A stretch of DNA of 64,000 nucleotides from positions 1 through 64,000 of the forward strand of contig JAILLA010000031.1 of the NCBI GenBank assembly GCA_024693325.1, given 5' to 3'. Each line of letters begins with the position of its first letter. Position 1 is the stretch's first letter. Below, piece after piece: positions 51,370 through 59,900 of this stretch. The translations under genes were made by a program, and so were the position numbers. Origin of the DNA: Solobacterium sp. GTDB lineage: Bacteria; Bacillota_I; Bacilli_A; Erysipelotrichales; Erysipelotrichaceae. Under the pieces are notes generated by a model that saw only the letters and a program-made list of their open reading frames with translations, ran no database searches and was not told the origin of the DNA.

Positions 51370-52306
51370 TTACTTTTTCTTTTCTTTTGAACGTTTATCA
51401 TTGATCGTCTGTATTTCCTGCACATCGATCTTTTTGACATTGTTTTCTTCCGCCCATTTCACGCAGCCCTTGAGGACTGTCGGCAGGAAGACGCGCGGTA
51501 CTTTGACGAGCATAGCCAGAGCCTCATCCGTAAACTCGATATCTGTCTGCAGTCTGTCGGCAGCGTAACGGACGGAAGCGACTGTCGTTTCACGCATCGG
51601 CAGTAGTTCCGGGATCGGTCTTCTGTGCTTCGTATACCAGAAGTTCTTGGAATCACGGTATCCGTAATCCACGGGCACACGCGGGAAGCCAGATGCTTTG
51701 ACACCGTTGACGATCGTGTTGTAATAGCGTTTCTTCATCAGGATATGGTCGATCCTGAGGACAAAGTGTGCCCCGAAAGGTGTGGTGATGCCGTTGAAGT
51801 CATGATACTTTTCCAGATCATAATGATCTTCACCTTCGTTGAGCGGGCGTGTGTCCTGGGCGTTGTCCAGCGTATCGACCCATGTGCATTCAATGACCTG
51901 GAAGGCCTGCTTGATGACCTGGGGATATGTACCTGCAGGATCTTCCTCTTTGCGCAGCCCGTCTTCCAGTTTCAGATTGAAATCCTTCATCTTTTCTTCC
52001 GGCTTGTCGCCCGGCCATCCCAGCCTGACTGTCTCCTTGAAGTACTTCCTGTCATCCGGCAGGAAATTGATCGTGCATTTCTTATGCTTGATCAGGTTCT
52101 GGGCTGTATTGGAGCTGTTCCTGCATTCCAGCAGCAGCGCGTAGTAATCCTTGCCGGCTACATAGAACGGTGCCAGAAGCGAATACGGTCCGAACGTCGT
52201 TTTCCCTTCATCCGTCAGTGTACCGATCAGTACGACAGGCCATCGGGAAAAACAGTGATGTCTGATAGAAATTATCAACTACCCTTAAATCTTTGAAACT
52301 GCTCAT
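51370..52306 (-). CDS. Flavin-reductase-like protein with C-terminal PCP_red-like domain; 5' frameshift
   Basis: The main ORF (to 52278) lacks a sensible start. In another frame, AGGAGGA and an ATG at 52306 give MSSFKDLRVVDNFYQTSLF. That leads into SRWPVVLIGTLTDEGKTTFGPYSLL only if one base of a five-T run (52248-52252) is skipped. The joined protein is about 311 residues. It has a flavin-reductase/split-barrel FMN fold (about 18-200) and a tail like the light-independent protochlorophyllide-reductase-type domain (FTDEALAMLVKVPRVFLPTVLKGCVKWAEEN). It sits between ispD and the phosphatase gene. Sequencing error, phase variation or decay are all possible. Confidence 0.65.
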
Positions 52307-52338
52307 TCTTTATCCTCCTGTCCGCACGAGAAAGAGAA

Positions 52339-52974
52339 TCATTTCAGATCCTCTGCTGTCGTGATCTTGATGTTGTCATACGTTCCGGCTACAGCCTTGA
52401 CGGGTATGCCGTAACGCTCTGCGAGGGACGCGTCATCCGTCCCGGTGAAGCCTTCCCGGAATGCCTTGTGCATGCAGTCCAGGATCACTTTTGTATGAAA
52501 GACCTGCGGTGTCTGTGCCGCTGCCAATGAAGAACGATCCGGCGTCTCCACGATATATCCGTCCTTCAGCACTTTGATCGTATCCTTGCAGGGAACGCAC
52601 AGGCAGGCTGCCTGTTCCGTTTCCATCGTCTTTTTCAATTCATCCAGTGACTCTTTATGAACATACGGTCTGGCCCCGTCATGGATCATGACGACATCGC
52701 ACAGCACAGCATGCAGACCGTTTGATACGCTTTCCTGTCTGGTGCTTCCGCCCTTTGCCACAACGATCTTGCCGGGCCATCTGGAAGTGATCTCACGCAT
52801 ATAATCCGACGCGTCCGTTACGACAATGATCTGCGCACAGTCTTCATCATTGAGGAATGTTTCCATCGTCATTTCTAGGATCGTTTTTCCGTTGATCCGG
52901 TGATAGACCTTATTATAACCAAGTCCCATTCTTGTGCCGCTGCCTGCCGCAACGATCACTGTACTGTATTTCAT
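52339..52974 (-). CDS. ispD: 2-C-methyl-D-erythritol 4-phosphate cytidylyltransferase
   Basis: A 211-residue nucleotidyltransferase making CDP-methylerythritol in the MEP isoprenoid pathway. AGGAGG lies 9 bases before MKYSTVIVAAGSGTRMG (52974); the ORF track start is too far upstream. Signatures: the CTP-binding GSGTRMG loop, VAKGGSTRQESVSNGL, VMIHDGARPYV and FTGTDDASLAERYG. It is the first gene of an operon. The close relatives TarI and IspD are hard to separate, but without tarJ beside it IspD is preferred. A transposon end lies about 60 bases upstream of its start codon. Confidence 0.85.
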   Translation of the reverse strand: MKYSTVIVAAGSGTRMGLGYNKVYHRINGKTILEMTMETFLNDEDCAQIIVVTDASDYMREITSRWPGKIVVAKGGSTRQESVSNGLHAVLCDVVMIHDGARPYVHKESLDELKKTMETEQAACLCVPCKDTIKVLKDGYIVETPDRSSLAAAQTPQVFHTKVILDCMHKAFREGFTGTDDASLAERYGIPVKAVAGTYDNIKITTAEDLK

Positions 52975-53033
52975 ACTCAGGTTCCTCCTGCCCCATTTCA
53001 TTTTACCCTGTATGGAAAAATGATTCATCATCT

Positions 53034-53170
53034 TGATACGTGCAAATTCTAATCCGAACAAAATTTAACGGTGTTTAAGGAATATAACACCGGTTATGAC
53101 AATTCTAAACTGAACAAAAGCATCTTACTTGGACGCATACCTGGCGGTTGTTACAATTCTAAACCGAACA
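53034..53170 (+). repeat. Transposon end with three TnsB-type binding sites
   Basis: CAAATTCTAATCCGAACA (53043-53060), ACAATTCTAAACTGAACA (53099-53116) and ACAATTCTAAACCGAACA (53153-53170) are direct copies 56 and 54 bases apart. They resemble the Tn7 sites ending in AAACTGAACA, and three spaced copies is the arrangement of Tn7's left end. TG at 53034, nine bases outside the first site, is the probable terminus. A hairpin (CGGTGTT / AACACCG) lies between sites one and two. Confidence 0.75.
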
Positions 53171-53246
53171 CAAATTAATAACAGGCATTTAGGAGCAGAT
53201 AAAGACTCTTGCAAACCAACAACTTATACTACCGACTGTTTGAGCC

Positions 53247-53272
53247 AAAAAAACGCCGCATTGGCGTTTTTC
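53247..53272. terminator. Terminator after tnsC
   Basis: AAAAACGCC AATGC GGCGTTTTTTT on the minus strand (symmetrical on the plus strand), ten bases past the tnsC stop. Confidence 0.85.
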
Positions 53273-53281
53273 TAATCTCTG

Positions 53282-54841
53282 TTAAATAATGCATTCTTCA
53301 AGTTTACTGAACAGTTCTTCCGCTGACTCTGAAGATTTTTTCTTCTTATAAGTCTTTTTCTTAGTCACTGCCGCAAATACGTCCAGGAGTACTTTAGACT
53401 GATTCAAATCGCTCAGAGGCAAATCTCCGATTATTTCACCACACGACTTACGAATTTTTTCTTCAGCAATATCAGGCCTGCTCTCTTTAATCTGAGAAAT
53501 GATTTTACAAATGAGTTCTTCTCTTTCGAGTGCATCCTTATCGGATACAATCATCTTTGTAACTTCTTTCTGCTGTTCATCAGAATGAGTGATTCTGCTG
53601 ACCGCTTCTTTGTTATTCAATTTTGTAATTGCTTTGTTAAACTCATTAGCCTTATCTCTCTCAAACATTGCCGCTACTGCCTCTTTTCTCCGCTGAGAGA
53701 AAATTTTCCTTGCTACACGCTTAACGAAACTAGCATCTATTGTTGGTGGCTTATCAAGAGACAGGTACTCCTCATGAAGTCCAATATACAGCCCGGTCAC
53801 CATGTCAGCAACTCCATGTGTACATTCCCATATAGCATTTATAATTGTGTCGTCAAAGATAATACGTTCGTCAAACCACTGGTAATGTGAGATAGTCCTG
53901 AAAAAATAGATATAGAATTCTTTGCTGTAGCAATAATTTGAAGCATCAATGACCTCACCAATGCGCCTTGCTGTTCTGTTGTTGACGAACATACGCTCAT
54001 ATGCGTCTGGGGTACCGATTATACATATGGCGGCTTTCGTGCGATTATTAATTGTAAGAAAAGATTCAAAACTTGATTCGCGATTCGCTGAAAAATTGAG
54101 CAATTGTATTTCATCGATAATAATTGCACCTATCCCAAAACAATTGATCAAATCACATAATGCATCAACTTTGGCGCCAAGAGTACGCTGCTTGTTAATA
54201 TACTCTGAATAAATCTTCTCCAATCCCAAAGCTTTGTCAATCTCCTGTCCAATCTGATGATACAATTCAGAAAGGTTAGAATTGATCATGCAAGTAACAG
54301 CTATATAAACAATTTGCGAAAAAGAACTCACCCCGTCCATGCCGATATGGTGACGAATTACCTGAGGGTATGGCTTTATCATGTTTTTCAGTGCTGATGA
54401 TTTGCCACAACCGGATTCACCAATCAATGCAAAACCCGGAACTGCTGCATCACAGATTTCTCCATATAGTCGTAAGCTCTTTCTTTTGGATGTCACGATT
54501 TTGAAATCACGCGCACGATAACTTGATAACAGAGCCCTGTAAAAGAGATAATCAAGTCGTGTCACGAAAGGCAGAGGTACACGAATCAGTTCCATCTGCT
54601 GCACTAACATCTTTCTTTTTTCACGATTTTCAGTAGTTTCTTTGTTAGTATACAAGGGCAACGCATTTGTATACCTGGTGATCACGTCCTTCTTATCAAA
54701 TGAGATTCTTGGCAATGCTTCGATGCAGGCGTTGCCTTCATCACCAGGTATGATGGCACTGCTGTATTTGGCATCAACAATATTACTGCTCAGTTCTTCC
54801 TGAGTATATGATTCGTTTGTAATAGTATAGTTAAGTTTCAT
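53282..54841 (-). CDS. tnsC: TnsC-like AAA+ transposition ATPase
   Basis: A 519-residue ATPase that bridges target selector and transposase. The start is MKLNYTITNE (54841) because GGGAGGTGA precedes it; it overlaps the tnsB end by 11 bases. Walker A GESGCGKSS (141-149), Walker B AIIIDEIQ (239-246), a sensor-like IIGTPDAYERMF and arginine-rich NNRTARRIG follow the TniB/TnsC pattern. The C-terminal 120 residues are charged and probably contact TnsA/TnsB, as in Tn7. Last gene of the operon. Confidence 0.9.
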   Translation of the reverse strand: MKLNYTITNESYTQEELSSNIVDAKYSSAIIPGDEGNACIEALPRISFDKKDVITRYTNALPLYTNKETTENREKRKMLVQQMELIRVPLPFVTRLDYLFYRALLSSYRARDFKIVTSKRKSLRLYGEICDAAVPGFALIGESGCGKSSALKNMIKPYPQVIRHHIGMDGVSSFSQIVYIAVTCMINSNLSELYHQIGQEIDKALGLEKIYSEYINKQRTLGAKVDALCDLINCFGIGAIIIDEIQLLNFSANRESSFESFLTINNRTKAAICIIGTPDAYERMFVNNRTARRIGEVIDASNYCYSKEFYIYFFRTISHYQWFDERIIFDDTIINAIWECTHGVADMVTGLYIGLHEEYLSLDKPPTIDASFVKRVARKIFSQRRKEAVAAMFERDKANEFNKAITKLNNKEAVSRITHSDEQQKEVTKMIVSDKDALEREELICKIISQIKESRPDIAEEKIRKSCGEIIGDLPLSDLNQSKVLLDVFAAVTKKKTYKKKKSSESAEELFSKLEECII

Positions 54842-56939
54842 ATTCTTCACCTCCCAATTTTTCAAAAATCTTTAATCCATCTTCAAGAACATCGTCAGTG
54901 CTTGTATATGGATCTGTAATCATCGGCTCAGCAGGGTTAGGTTCTTTTACATCAGGAAGAAGCAATACGTTATTTTCAACCGGAACGATAAGCTGTTCCT
55001 GCGCCCTCTTGGATGCTTCCTCTGATCTTGCTTTTCTCATATCTATTTTTGTGTTTTTCTCAACCCTCTGTTTTTCAGCAATACGAATGATCTCGGCGAC
55101 TGCATTTACGGTATTCGACTTGATCAATCCATTAAGCACTTCGGCATCTCTATCAGTTTTCAAGTGTTCCTTGCGGGCTTTTCTGTATTCATCCAGACTG
55201 CCGGATAACCTCTTTTGGTTTGCGCGATTTGTATTCAAGGAGATAGTTTCCAATGTATGATCTCTCATAATAAACACCCTTGTAATGTCTCGCGTATCCA
55301 TTCGTACTTCCACCTTATCCTTCTTATCTTTTGACGAATAAATCATTTCCCTGAACCAGGCAGATTCTGAAAGATAATTCAAGCCTTCGAAGTTTAATCC
55401 TTTACGGGTTAAATTCATTTTCAGCGGTTGTAAAAGTGAATATCTGAAAGCTGTAAGATTTATCTGTTTGGGTAAACCATAATGCCTTACCCCAAAATCC
55501 CAAAGACAGGTACTCGTTGCAATAACACCTTCCTCGTGCATTTTTTTAGTCATCGGATAATTTTTCCAGTACAGAGCATTGTGCATTATTATTGTCCGGA
55601 TGATAATCTCTTCGAATTCGCTCATTGTCAGAATTGCGTCTTCGCTCGGATCATCCTCTTTTCTTCCGGTTATACCACCATGTTTTGTATAGAGGAACTT
55701 AGTCGGTGCTGAGGACGAATGGAAAGTGCCTTCAACTAACCCCTTCAAACTGCCTGTAGCAGGTGGAACCAGCTCATGATTGATCCCCAGTTCGGCGCAT
55801 ATCCTTGCCATTTCCTTAGATAAGTATTCTGCACCATAATCAGTTCTCAATCTGGCCGGCAAATAACCCGAAGGCCAAAGCTCAGGTTTAATGGTGATAC
55901 CATATTTTTTACATAGTGCGACTTTATCGTCAGAAAGACTCAGCAAACAATTCTTAGCTCCGTTTATTCCGTTGTTCACAAAGCCGACGGAATATCCCAT
56001 AATCTTTCTGCTATAAACATCTATCATCAGATACAAAATCGGACGACCGATTTCTATCGACCGATCTTCTTCAGCAACTATCCGCACATCAAATTCCTGC
56101 TCATCCGTTTCGAAAAGATCACCAGGACCATATACTCCGGAAAGATTATCTGAAACGAGGATCCTTTTATTATTTCGAAAATCTCGTTCAGTTGTATTAG
56201 CCTTTATCCTCTCTTCTGAAGTAAGATTTTTTTTCACATAATAATAGAACTGGCGCGCTGATGGTTTTAAAATGTGTACTATTGTACGTCCAGATTCATC
56301 TTTGGATGTTTCCCAGTCATATTGTTTATCATTTTCACTGAAACACCCAATTAAAGTGGCGTCCGGATTACCCTTATACTTCTTGATTGCTTTGTCAAAC
56401 ATCTCCCGATCTTTGTCATCTAAAAGTTTTCCAGCATACACATGATTCTCTGCTGGCCTGCCCGGCTTTTTAGTGTATTCGTATTGAACGTTTTTACTGT
56501 TGCCGAACTGGCGACGGTCATAAAGCATTCTTCCGTCGAGACCAGACTGAAGATATACTCTGAACAACTGCCAGAAAGTCGTTTTACCTATTGAATATTT
56601 TTCACAAACAGATTTAACAAAATCATTAGCTCCTTTTCGATGATATCTTTCTAGCTCATCTCCAAAAAAATTCATCGCATCTTTACAGATCGATATGTTT
56701 CTCATGGTTTTTTCGCTAATCTCATCTTCTATCTGAATGTTCACTTCCTGAAATGGAACGATTTGCCAGCACTGGCTTGCTATGTTTTTTCCAATTTCAT
56801 CCGTGAAAAGCTGCGATACTATGATTTTCGACACATTCATGTCAACCATTGTTACAACGTTATCTTTAATGCAAATGATTCGCCTGACGCCTTCAGGTGA
56901 AATTATCACATCACCGACTCCATATGATACTGTCTGCAT
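54831..56939 (-). CDS. tnsB: TnsB-like DDE transposase
   Basis: A 702-residue Mu/TnsB-type integrase. The DDE triad is visible: D279 (LFETDEQEFD), D367 (RLRTDYGAEYL) and E403 (GLVEGTFHSS). N-terminal DNA-binding helices include VCEKYSIGKTTFWQLFRVYL and KPGRPAENHVYAG. The C-terminal 150 residues are basic and rich in Glu/Lys, the region that recruits TnsC in Tn7. GGGAGGTGG lies 5 bases before the ATG. It overlaps tnsA by 34 bases. It joins 3' ends to target DNA and binds the repeated end sites. Confidence 0.92.
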   Translation of the reverse strand: MQTVSYGVGDVIISPEGVRRIICIKDNVVTMVDMNVSKIIVSQLFTDEIGKNIASQCWQIVPFQEVNIQIEDEISEKTMRNISICKDAMNFFGDELERYHRKGANDFVKSVCEKYSIGKTTFWQLFRVYLQSGLDGRMLYDRRQFGNSKNVQYEYTKKPGRPAENHVYAGKLLDDKDREMFDKAIKKYKGNPDATLIGCFSENDKQYDWETSKDESGRTIVHILKPSARQFYYYVKKNLTSEERIKANTTERDFRNNKRILVSDNLSGVYGPGDLFETDEQEFDVRIVAEEDRSIEIGRPILYLMIDVYSRKIMGYSVGFVNNGINGAKNCLLSLSDDKVALCKKYGITIKPELWPSGYLPARLRTDYGAEYLSKEMARICAELGINHELVPPATGSLKGLVEGTFHSSSAPTKFLYTKHGGITGRKEDDPSEDAILTMSEFEEIIIRTIIMHNALYWKNYPMTKKMHEEGVIATSTCLWDFGVRHYGLPKQINLTAFRYSLLQPLKMNLTRKGLNFEGLNYLSESAWFREMIYSSKDKKDKVEVRMDTRDITRVFIMRDHTLETISLNTNRANQKRLSGSLDEYRKARKEHLKTDRDAEVLNGLIKSNTVNAVAEIIRIAEKQRVEKNTKIDMRKARSEEASKRAQEQLIVPVENNVLLLPDVKEPNPAEPMITDPYTSTDDVLEDGLKIFEKLGGEEYET

Positions 56940-57616
56940 AAATCCACCTCCCTCTTATATCTGATCGCCAGTTCTCTGAAATCCAGTTCCTCTGACTCAA
57001 GATCCACTTTTATCAACCGTCTGGCAATCAAATGTTTCACATAACTGATGTCATCTAAGGCATTTTCTGGCAGGTTATAAAACGCGGTTACAAGTCGAAT
57101 GTTATGAGCATATGTCCTATTAATGGTTTCACCATTTATGATAAAAAACTTAATATGCTGCCTTTTCCAGTATTCATGCTCGAGACGAAGCTTTTCATAA
57201 AGCCTCTTTGCTCCATCTTCTTTTGGCCCCGGCAGACTCGCTTTAACTGAATATGCCATTAAATCTCCTGAGTTTGTCGTCACAAGAAGATCTGTACTTA
57301 TTGTCACTGGTTTATGTGTTTTAGAATCAAGTGGGTGCTGTATATGCAACTGGTCAGCTAATTCGAGTGTGATATCCAGCTGTAAAGGGACCTGTTCACG
57401 AACATCTATAACGTATGGATTAAAACGGAGTATGTACCACGCAAGATGCTCTGGTTGTGACTCCAAATGCACCTGCCGTCCAGTAATCCAGTCAATCGGT
57501 GTCGCTGTTGTACCCAGGCTTCCAAATTCACCTGTCTGGATCCAAGGCTTATAATTTGCACCTTCTCCAGTGCCTCTCTTTTCGGCATATTTTTTTTCGT
57601 CAGTTTTGTATCGCAT
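56906..57616 (-). CDS. tnsA: TnsA-like endonuclease
   Basis: A 236-residue restriction-enzyme-fold nuclease that cuts the 5' ends of the transposon, allowing cut-and-paste movement. The catalytic Glu E56 (SQPEHLAWYILRFNP), Asp D109 (ISTDLLVTT) and Lys K125 (YSVKAS) are at nearly the spacing of E63/D114/K132 in Tn7 TnsA. The C-terminal winged-helix half is NLPENALDDISYVKHLIARRLIKVDL. It overlaps tniQ by 17 bases at its start and tnsB by 34 at its end. GGGGGAT precedes the ATG. Confidence 0.9.
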   Translation of the reverse strand: MRYKTDEKKYAEKRGTGEGANYKPWIQTGEFGSLGTTATPIDWITGRQVHLESQPEHLAWYILRFNPYVIDVREQVPLQLDITLELADQLHIQHPLDSKTHKPVTISTDLLVTTNSGDLMAYSVKASLPGPKEDGAKRLYEKLRLEHEYWKRQHIKFFIINGETINRTYAHNIRLVTAFYNLPENALDDISYVKHLIARRLIKVDLESEELDFRELAIRYKREVDLCRQYHMESVM

Positions 57617-59006
57617 AAAAAATCCCCCTTGTACGTAAATGTCCTTTATCTGTTAATACTGTCAGCGCATGTCGAATCTTGTGAATTGGTAACTCACTGA
57701 CATGTAATGTCAGGTCCTGAAGAGTAAACTCATCATCAAAATGTTCAATTATCGTCCTGTACACCGTCCCAACGTAAGTACTGTCGCAAAATGGGCAGCT
57801 ATACTGAGAAAGTGGTGTCATCGTGAATGTGTTTCCACATGCAGTATGCTTCAAAGTCAGAAAATTATGCTTTGGCACCGGATATCTAAGGATTTGGAAT
57901 GGAGGAAGTTTTTTCAAAGAAATTGGCTTCTTCTGCTTATCTTCCAGTTCACATACACAAGGATGTGGTTTCAGTATCCTGCTTGTATTGACGACCGACT
58001 GTCTGCCACATTTTTCGTGTTCGATAACAATTCTTGACGGTGAAAAAGGTTCTCTCGCAAGTCTGTACGACTCACCGCCGGCATTCAGAATCTTCGAAAT
58101 GCGGCTTTCAAAACTGAGTTCAGAGTCACAAGAAGGACAATTTATTCCATGCTGAATTGTTTCTTCATTTGTATAGAATTCACTTCCACATGAGTGCTTT
58201 ACTTTGAAAAGATACCGTGGTCCATCAATCAGTTGATAGTCAGCAGGTAAATTCAGTTTCCACGGATAATGACTGCAGAAGTAGTCATAAGCATCAGCAT
58301 ATGATGAGAACACCAACATCATCGTTTTGAAAACAAGAGGCATGAGCACATTAACGTTTTTCTCCGAAATTTTACCGAAATGCTGCGGTATGAGGTTTTT
58401 GACTGATTCATCTTTAAGCCAATCTAAAATATCATCACGTCCTACTTGCAGCGGACTCTTGTAGTACTGATACACCCACTCAGAGTAGTCAGTACCATTA
58501 ACGACCTCTACGGGAGATCCTGTTGAAAAATCGAACATGTCAATATCTTTTATGTATCCACAACTGATCAACGGCACATGATGCACAGGACAAACATCCA
58601 CCCCTGGAAGATAATGGAACCGGCGTAAGACTTTTGTTTCATCCCAGCAATGAGGACAAACGTTTATTTTTACAGGATAAAGTGATGCTGACTTATCGAA
58701 ATGAATAGGATAATCTGTCACCTCAGCAGTATACGCAGCTATCTCATGTGACTTTAAAAATGGGTACTGGTAAGGAAAAAGGGTCAAACTTTTAGTAAAC
58801 TCAGAGATGTCATTTTCTATCAGCAAAGTTAATGCTGAATGATACATATTCATATCAAGTGCATTAGGTTGGGCGGATAATGAACTCTTTGTTATTGCGG
58901 TATTATAAAAATCTGACAAATTGTTAAAGCCGTTAGCATATGCCAATCTCAAATAATATGAAATTGCCAATTCATCTTTTTCTGCTTTTATTTGTGTCGG
59001 CAACAT
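57600..59006 (-). CDS. tniQ: TniQ/TnsD-like target-site selection protein
   Basis: A 468-residue TniQ-family protein of TnsD size. The true start is MLPTQIKAEKDELAISYYLRLAYANGF (59006) with AAGGAG; the track extends into the leader. The N-terminal TniQ zinc domain is NVCPHCWDETKVLRRFHYLPGVDVCPVHHVPLI. Two further Cys clusters (KHSCGSEF...CPSCDS and HTACGNTF...CPFCDS) and a C-terminal wHTH (FTLQDLTLHVSELPIHKIRHALTVLTDKGHL) suggest site-specific DNA recognition. In Tn7, TnsD reads a conserved gene end; which gene this one reads is not known. It is the first gene of the operon. Confidence 0.88.
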   Translation of the reverse strand: MLPTQIKAEKDELAISYYLRLAYANGFNNLSDFYNTAITKSSLSAQPNALDMNMYHSALTLLIENDISEFTKSLTLFPYQYPFLKSHEIAAYTAEVTDYPIHFDKSASLYPVKINVCPHCWDETKVLRRFHYLPGVDVCPVHHVPLISCGYIKDIDMFDFSTGSPVEVVNGTDYSEWVYQYYKSPLQVGRDDILDWLKDESVKNLIPQHFGKISEKNVNVLMPLVFKTMMLVFSSYADAYDYFCSHYPWKLNLPADYQLIDGPRYLFKVKHSCGSEFYTNEETIQHGINCPSCDSELSFESRISKILNAGGESYRLAREPFSPSRIVIEHEKCGRQSVVNTSRILKPHPCVCELEDKQKKPISLKKLPPFQILRYPVPKHNFLTLKHTACGNTFTMTPLSQYSCPFCDSTYVGTVYRTIIEHFDDEFTLQDLTLHVSELPIHKIRHALTVLTDKGHLRTRGIFYAIQN

Positions 59007-59029
59007 AGGGATCTCCTTTCTCTTATGAG

Positions 59030-59100
59030 GGGATTTCCCTGCAACAAACAAAGAGCGCTCTGCACAGGAAAATCCCGTGACATAGAGCGCTCCTTTTTTT
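59030..59100 (-). promoter_or_regulatory. Mutually exclusive hairpins in the tniQ leader
   Basis: On the minus strand GAGCGCTCT and AGAGCGCTC (9-bp perfect arms) form a stem followed by TTTGTTTGTT. A second stem, GGGATTTTCCTG..CAGGGAAATCCC, uses the first stem's loop and the sequence after its T tract, ending close to the tniQ ribosome binding site. On the plus strand the first stem is followed by a seven-T run. The element can act as attenuator or readthrough block. Confidence 0.6.
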
Positions 59101-59292
59101 GCATTACGAGCCAAATTAAGCTCCGCCCCCGGTATCACTCCCCAACACCTGCTCTTCACATAGCCGAAGGATCATTGTTAGCCGAGTAGCTTCTGTCTAT
59201 ATTATTATATCACACTTCCGAATCATCAGTTTGAACTATTTCCAAGCATGAATTATATGAATGCACAAATATATTTGCTTGCAATAGCAATT

Positions 59293-59703
59293 TCATTTTG
59301 CAGGGCTCTGTTTTGCATATCTTTCGTATAACTGAATAGATTTGTTGATCAGCTGTATCACTTCATCTTTATTCCATTCGAAATTCACTGGTAAATCTCC
59401 CCGTTTCTGCAAATCCAATTTTTTATCGTAGCAATAAAAATCCAAAAAATCATTTATATGTTCTGCTATTTCTTCAATACTGGTGTAATCCGATGTAAAA
59501 TTCCCAAATGTTTCTAAACCGCTTGGACGGCGTACATTTAGACACGTCATTACCCGATAATGATTATTATCTTCAATCTCTATTATCTTTACAGCCACAA
59601 TTTTTTTAATGTTTAAGGTTATTAATAATTTTGAATCTTGTTCAACAATTTTGCTATGTGGGAACCATTGTAAATAACGTTGTTTCTGTTCATCTGCAGT
59701 CAT
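59293..59703 (-). CDS. Hypothetical protein, AT-rich
   Basis: A 136-residue soluble protein. GGAGGAG lies 8 bases before the ATG at 59703, which I prefer to the GTG at 59712. The sequence (TADEQKQRYLQWFPHSKIVEQDSKLLITLNIKKIVAVKIIEIEDNNHYRV...YTSIEEIAEHINDFLDFYCY) shows an alpha/beta pattern with no known motif. Base composition is AT-rich like the transposon genes. It lies immediately upstream of the tns operon on the same strand and may be transposon cargo. Confidence 0.6.
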   Translation of the reverse strand: MTADEQKQRYLQWFPHSKIVEQDSKLLITLNIKKIVAVKIIEIEDNNHYRVMTCLNVRRPSGLETFGNFTSDYTSIEEIAEHINDFLDFYCYDKKLDLQKRGDLPVNFEWNKDEVIQLINKSIQLYERYAKQSPAK

Positions 59704-59900
59704 AAGGTACACTCCTCCCCCAGGTGTAACAAATGAATCTTGGTACCGCCACTACAATAACACTAACGATACAGAAAAATGAATATCTGTTTAAATATTT
59801 CTCGATATTAGTCATCTATATCAAGCTGACATTGTATTATTATATTTATTGCTATCCAGATAAGTTTCAAATTACAATAATAATGTGTTTAGGATGAACA

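Larger units (their letters stand above)
53034..59260 (-). mobile_element. Tn7-like transposon core (tniQ/tnsD-tnsA-tnsB-tnsC); right boundary not located
   Basis: Four overlapping minus-strand genes encode the complete Tn7-type machinery: TniQ/TnsD-like target selector, TnsA endonuclease, TnsB DDE transposase and TnsC ATPase. Three TnsB-type sites form an end at 53034-53170. The DNA is more AT-rich than its flanks, consistent with transfer. No Cas genes or CRISPR are present, so it is not CRISPR-associated within this window. The right limit given is only the promoter side of tniQ. The true right end could lie there in degenerate form or beyond the window, in which case the genes to the right are cargo. 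Confidence 0.8.

Noticed and set aside
59007-59210. Known riboswitch class in the tniQ leader
   Set aside because: I compared it mentally with TPP, SAM, yybP-ykoY, fluoride and preQ1 cores and saw no convincing consensus; only the two competing stems are supported.
59812-59817. CATCT as a target-site duplication partner of the bases before 53034
   Set aside because: The adjacent sequence does not end in CA or carry an inverted TnsB site; a 5-mer match is expected by chance.
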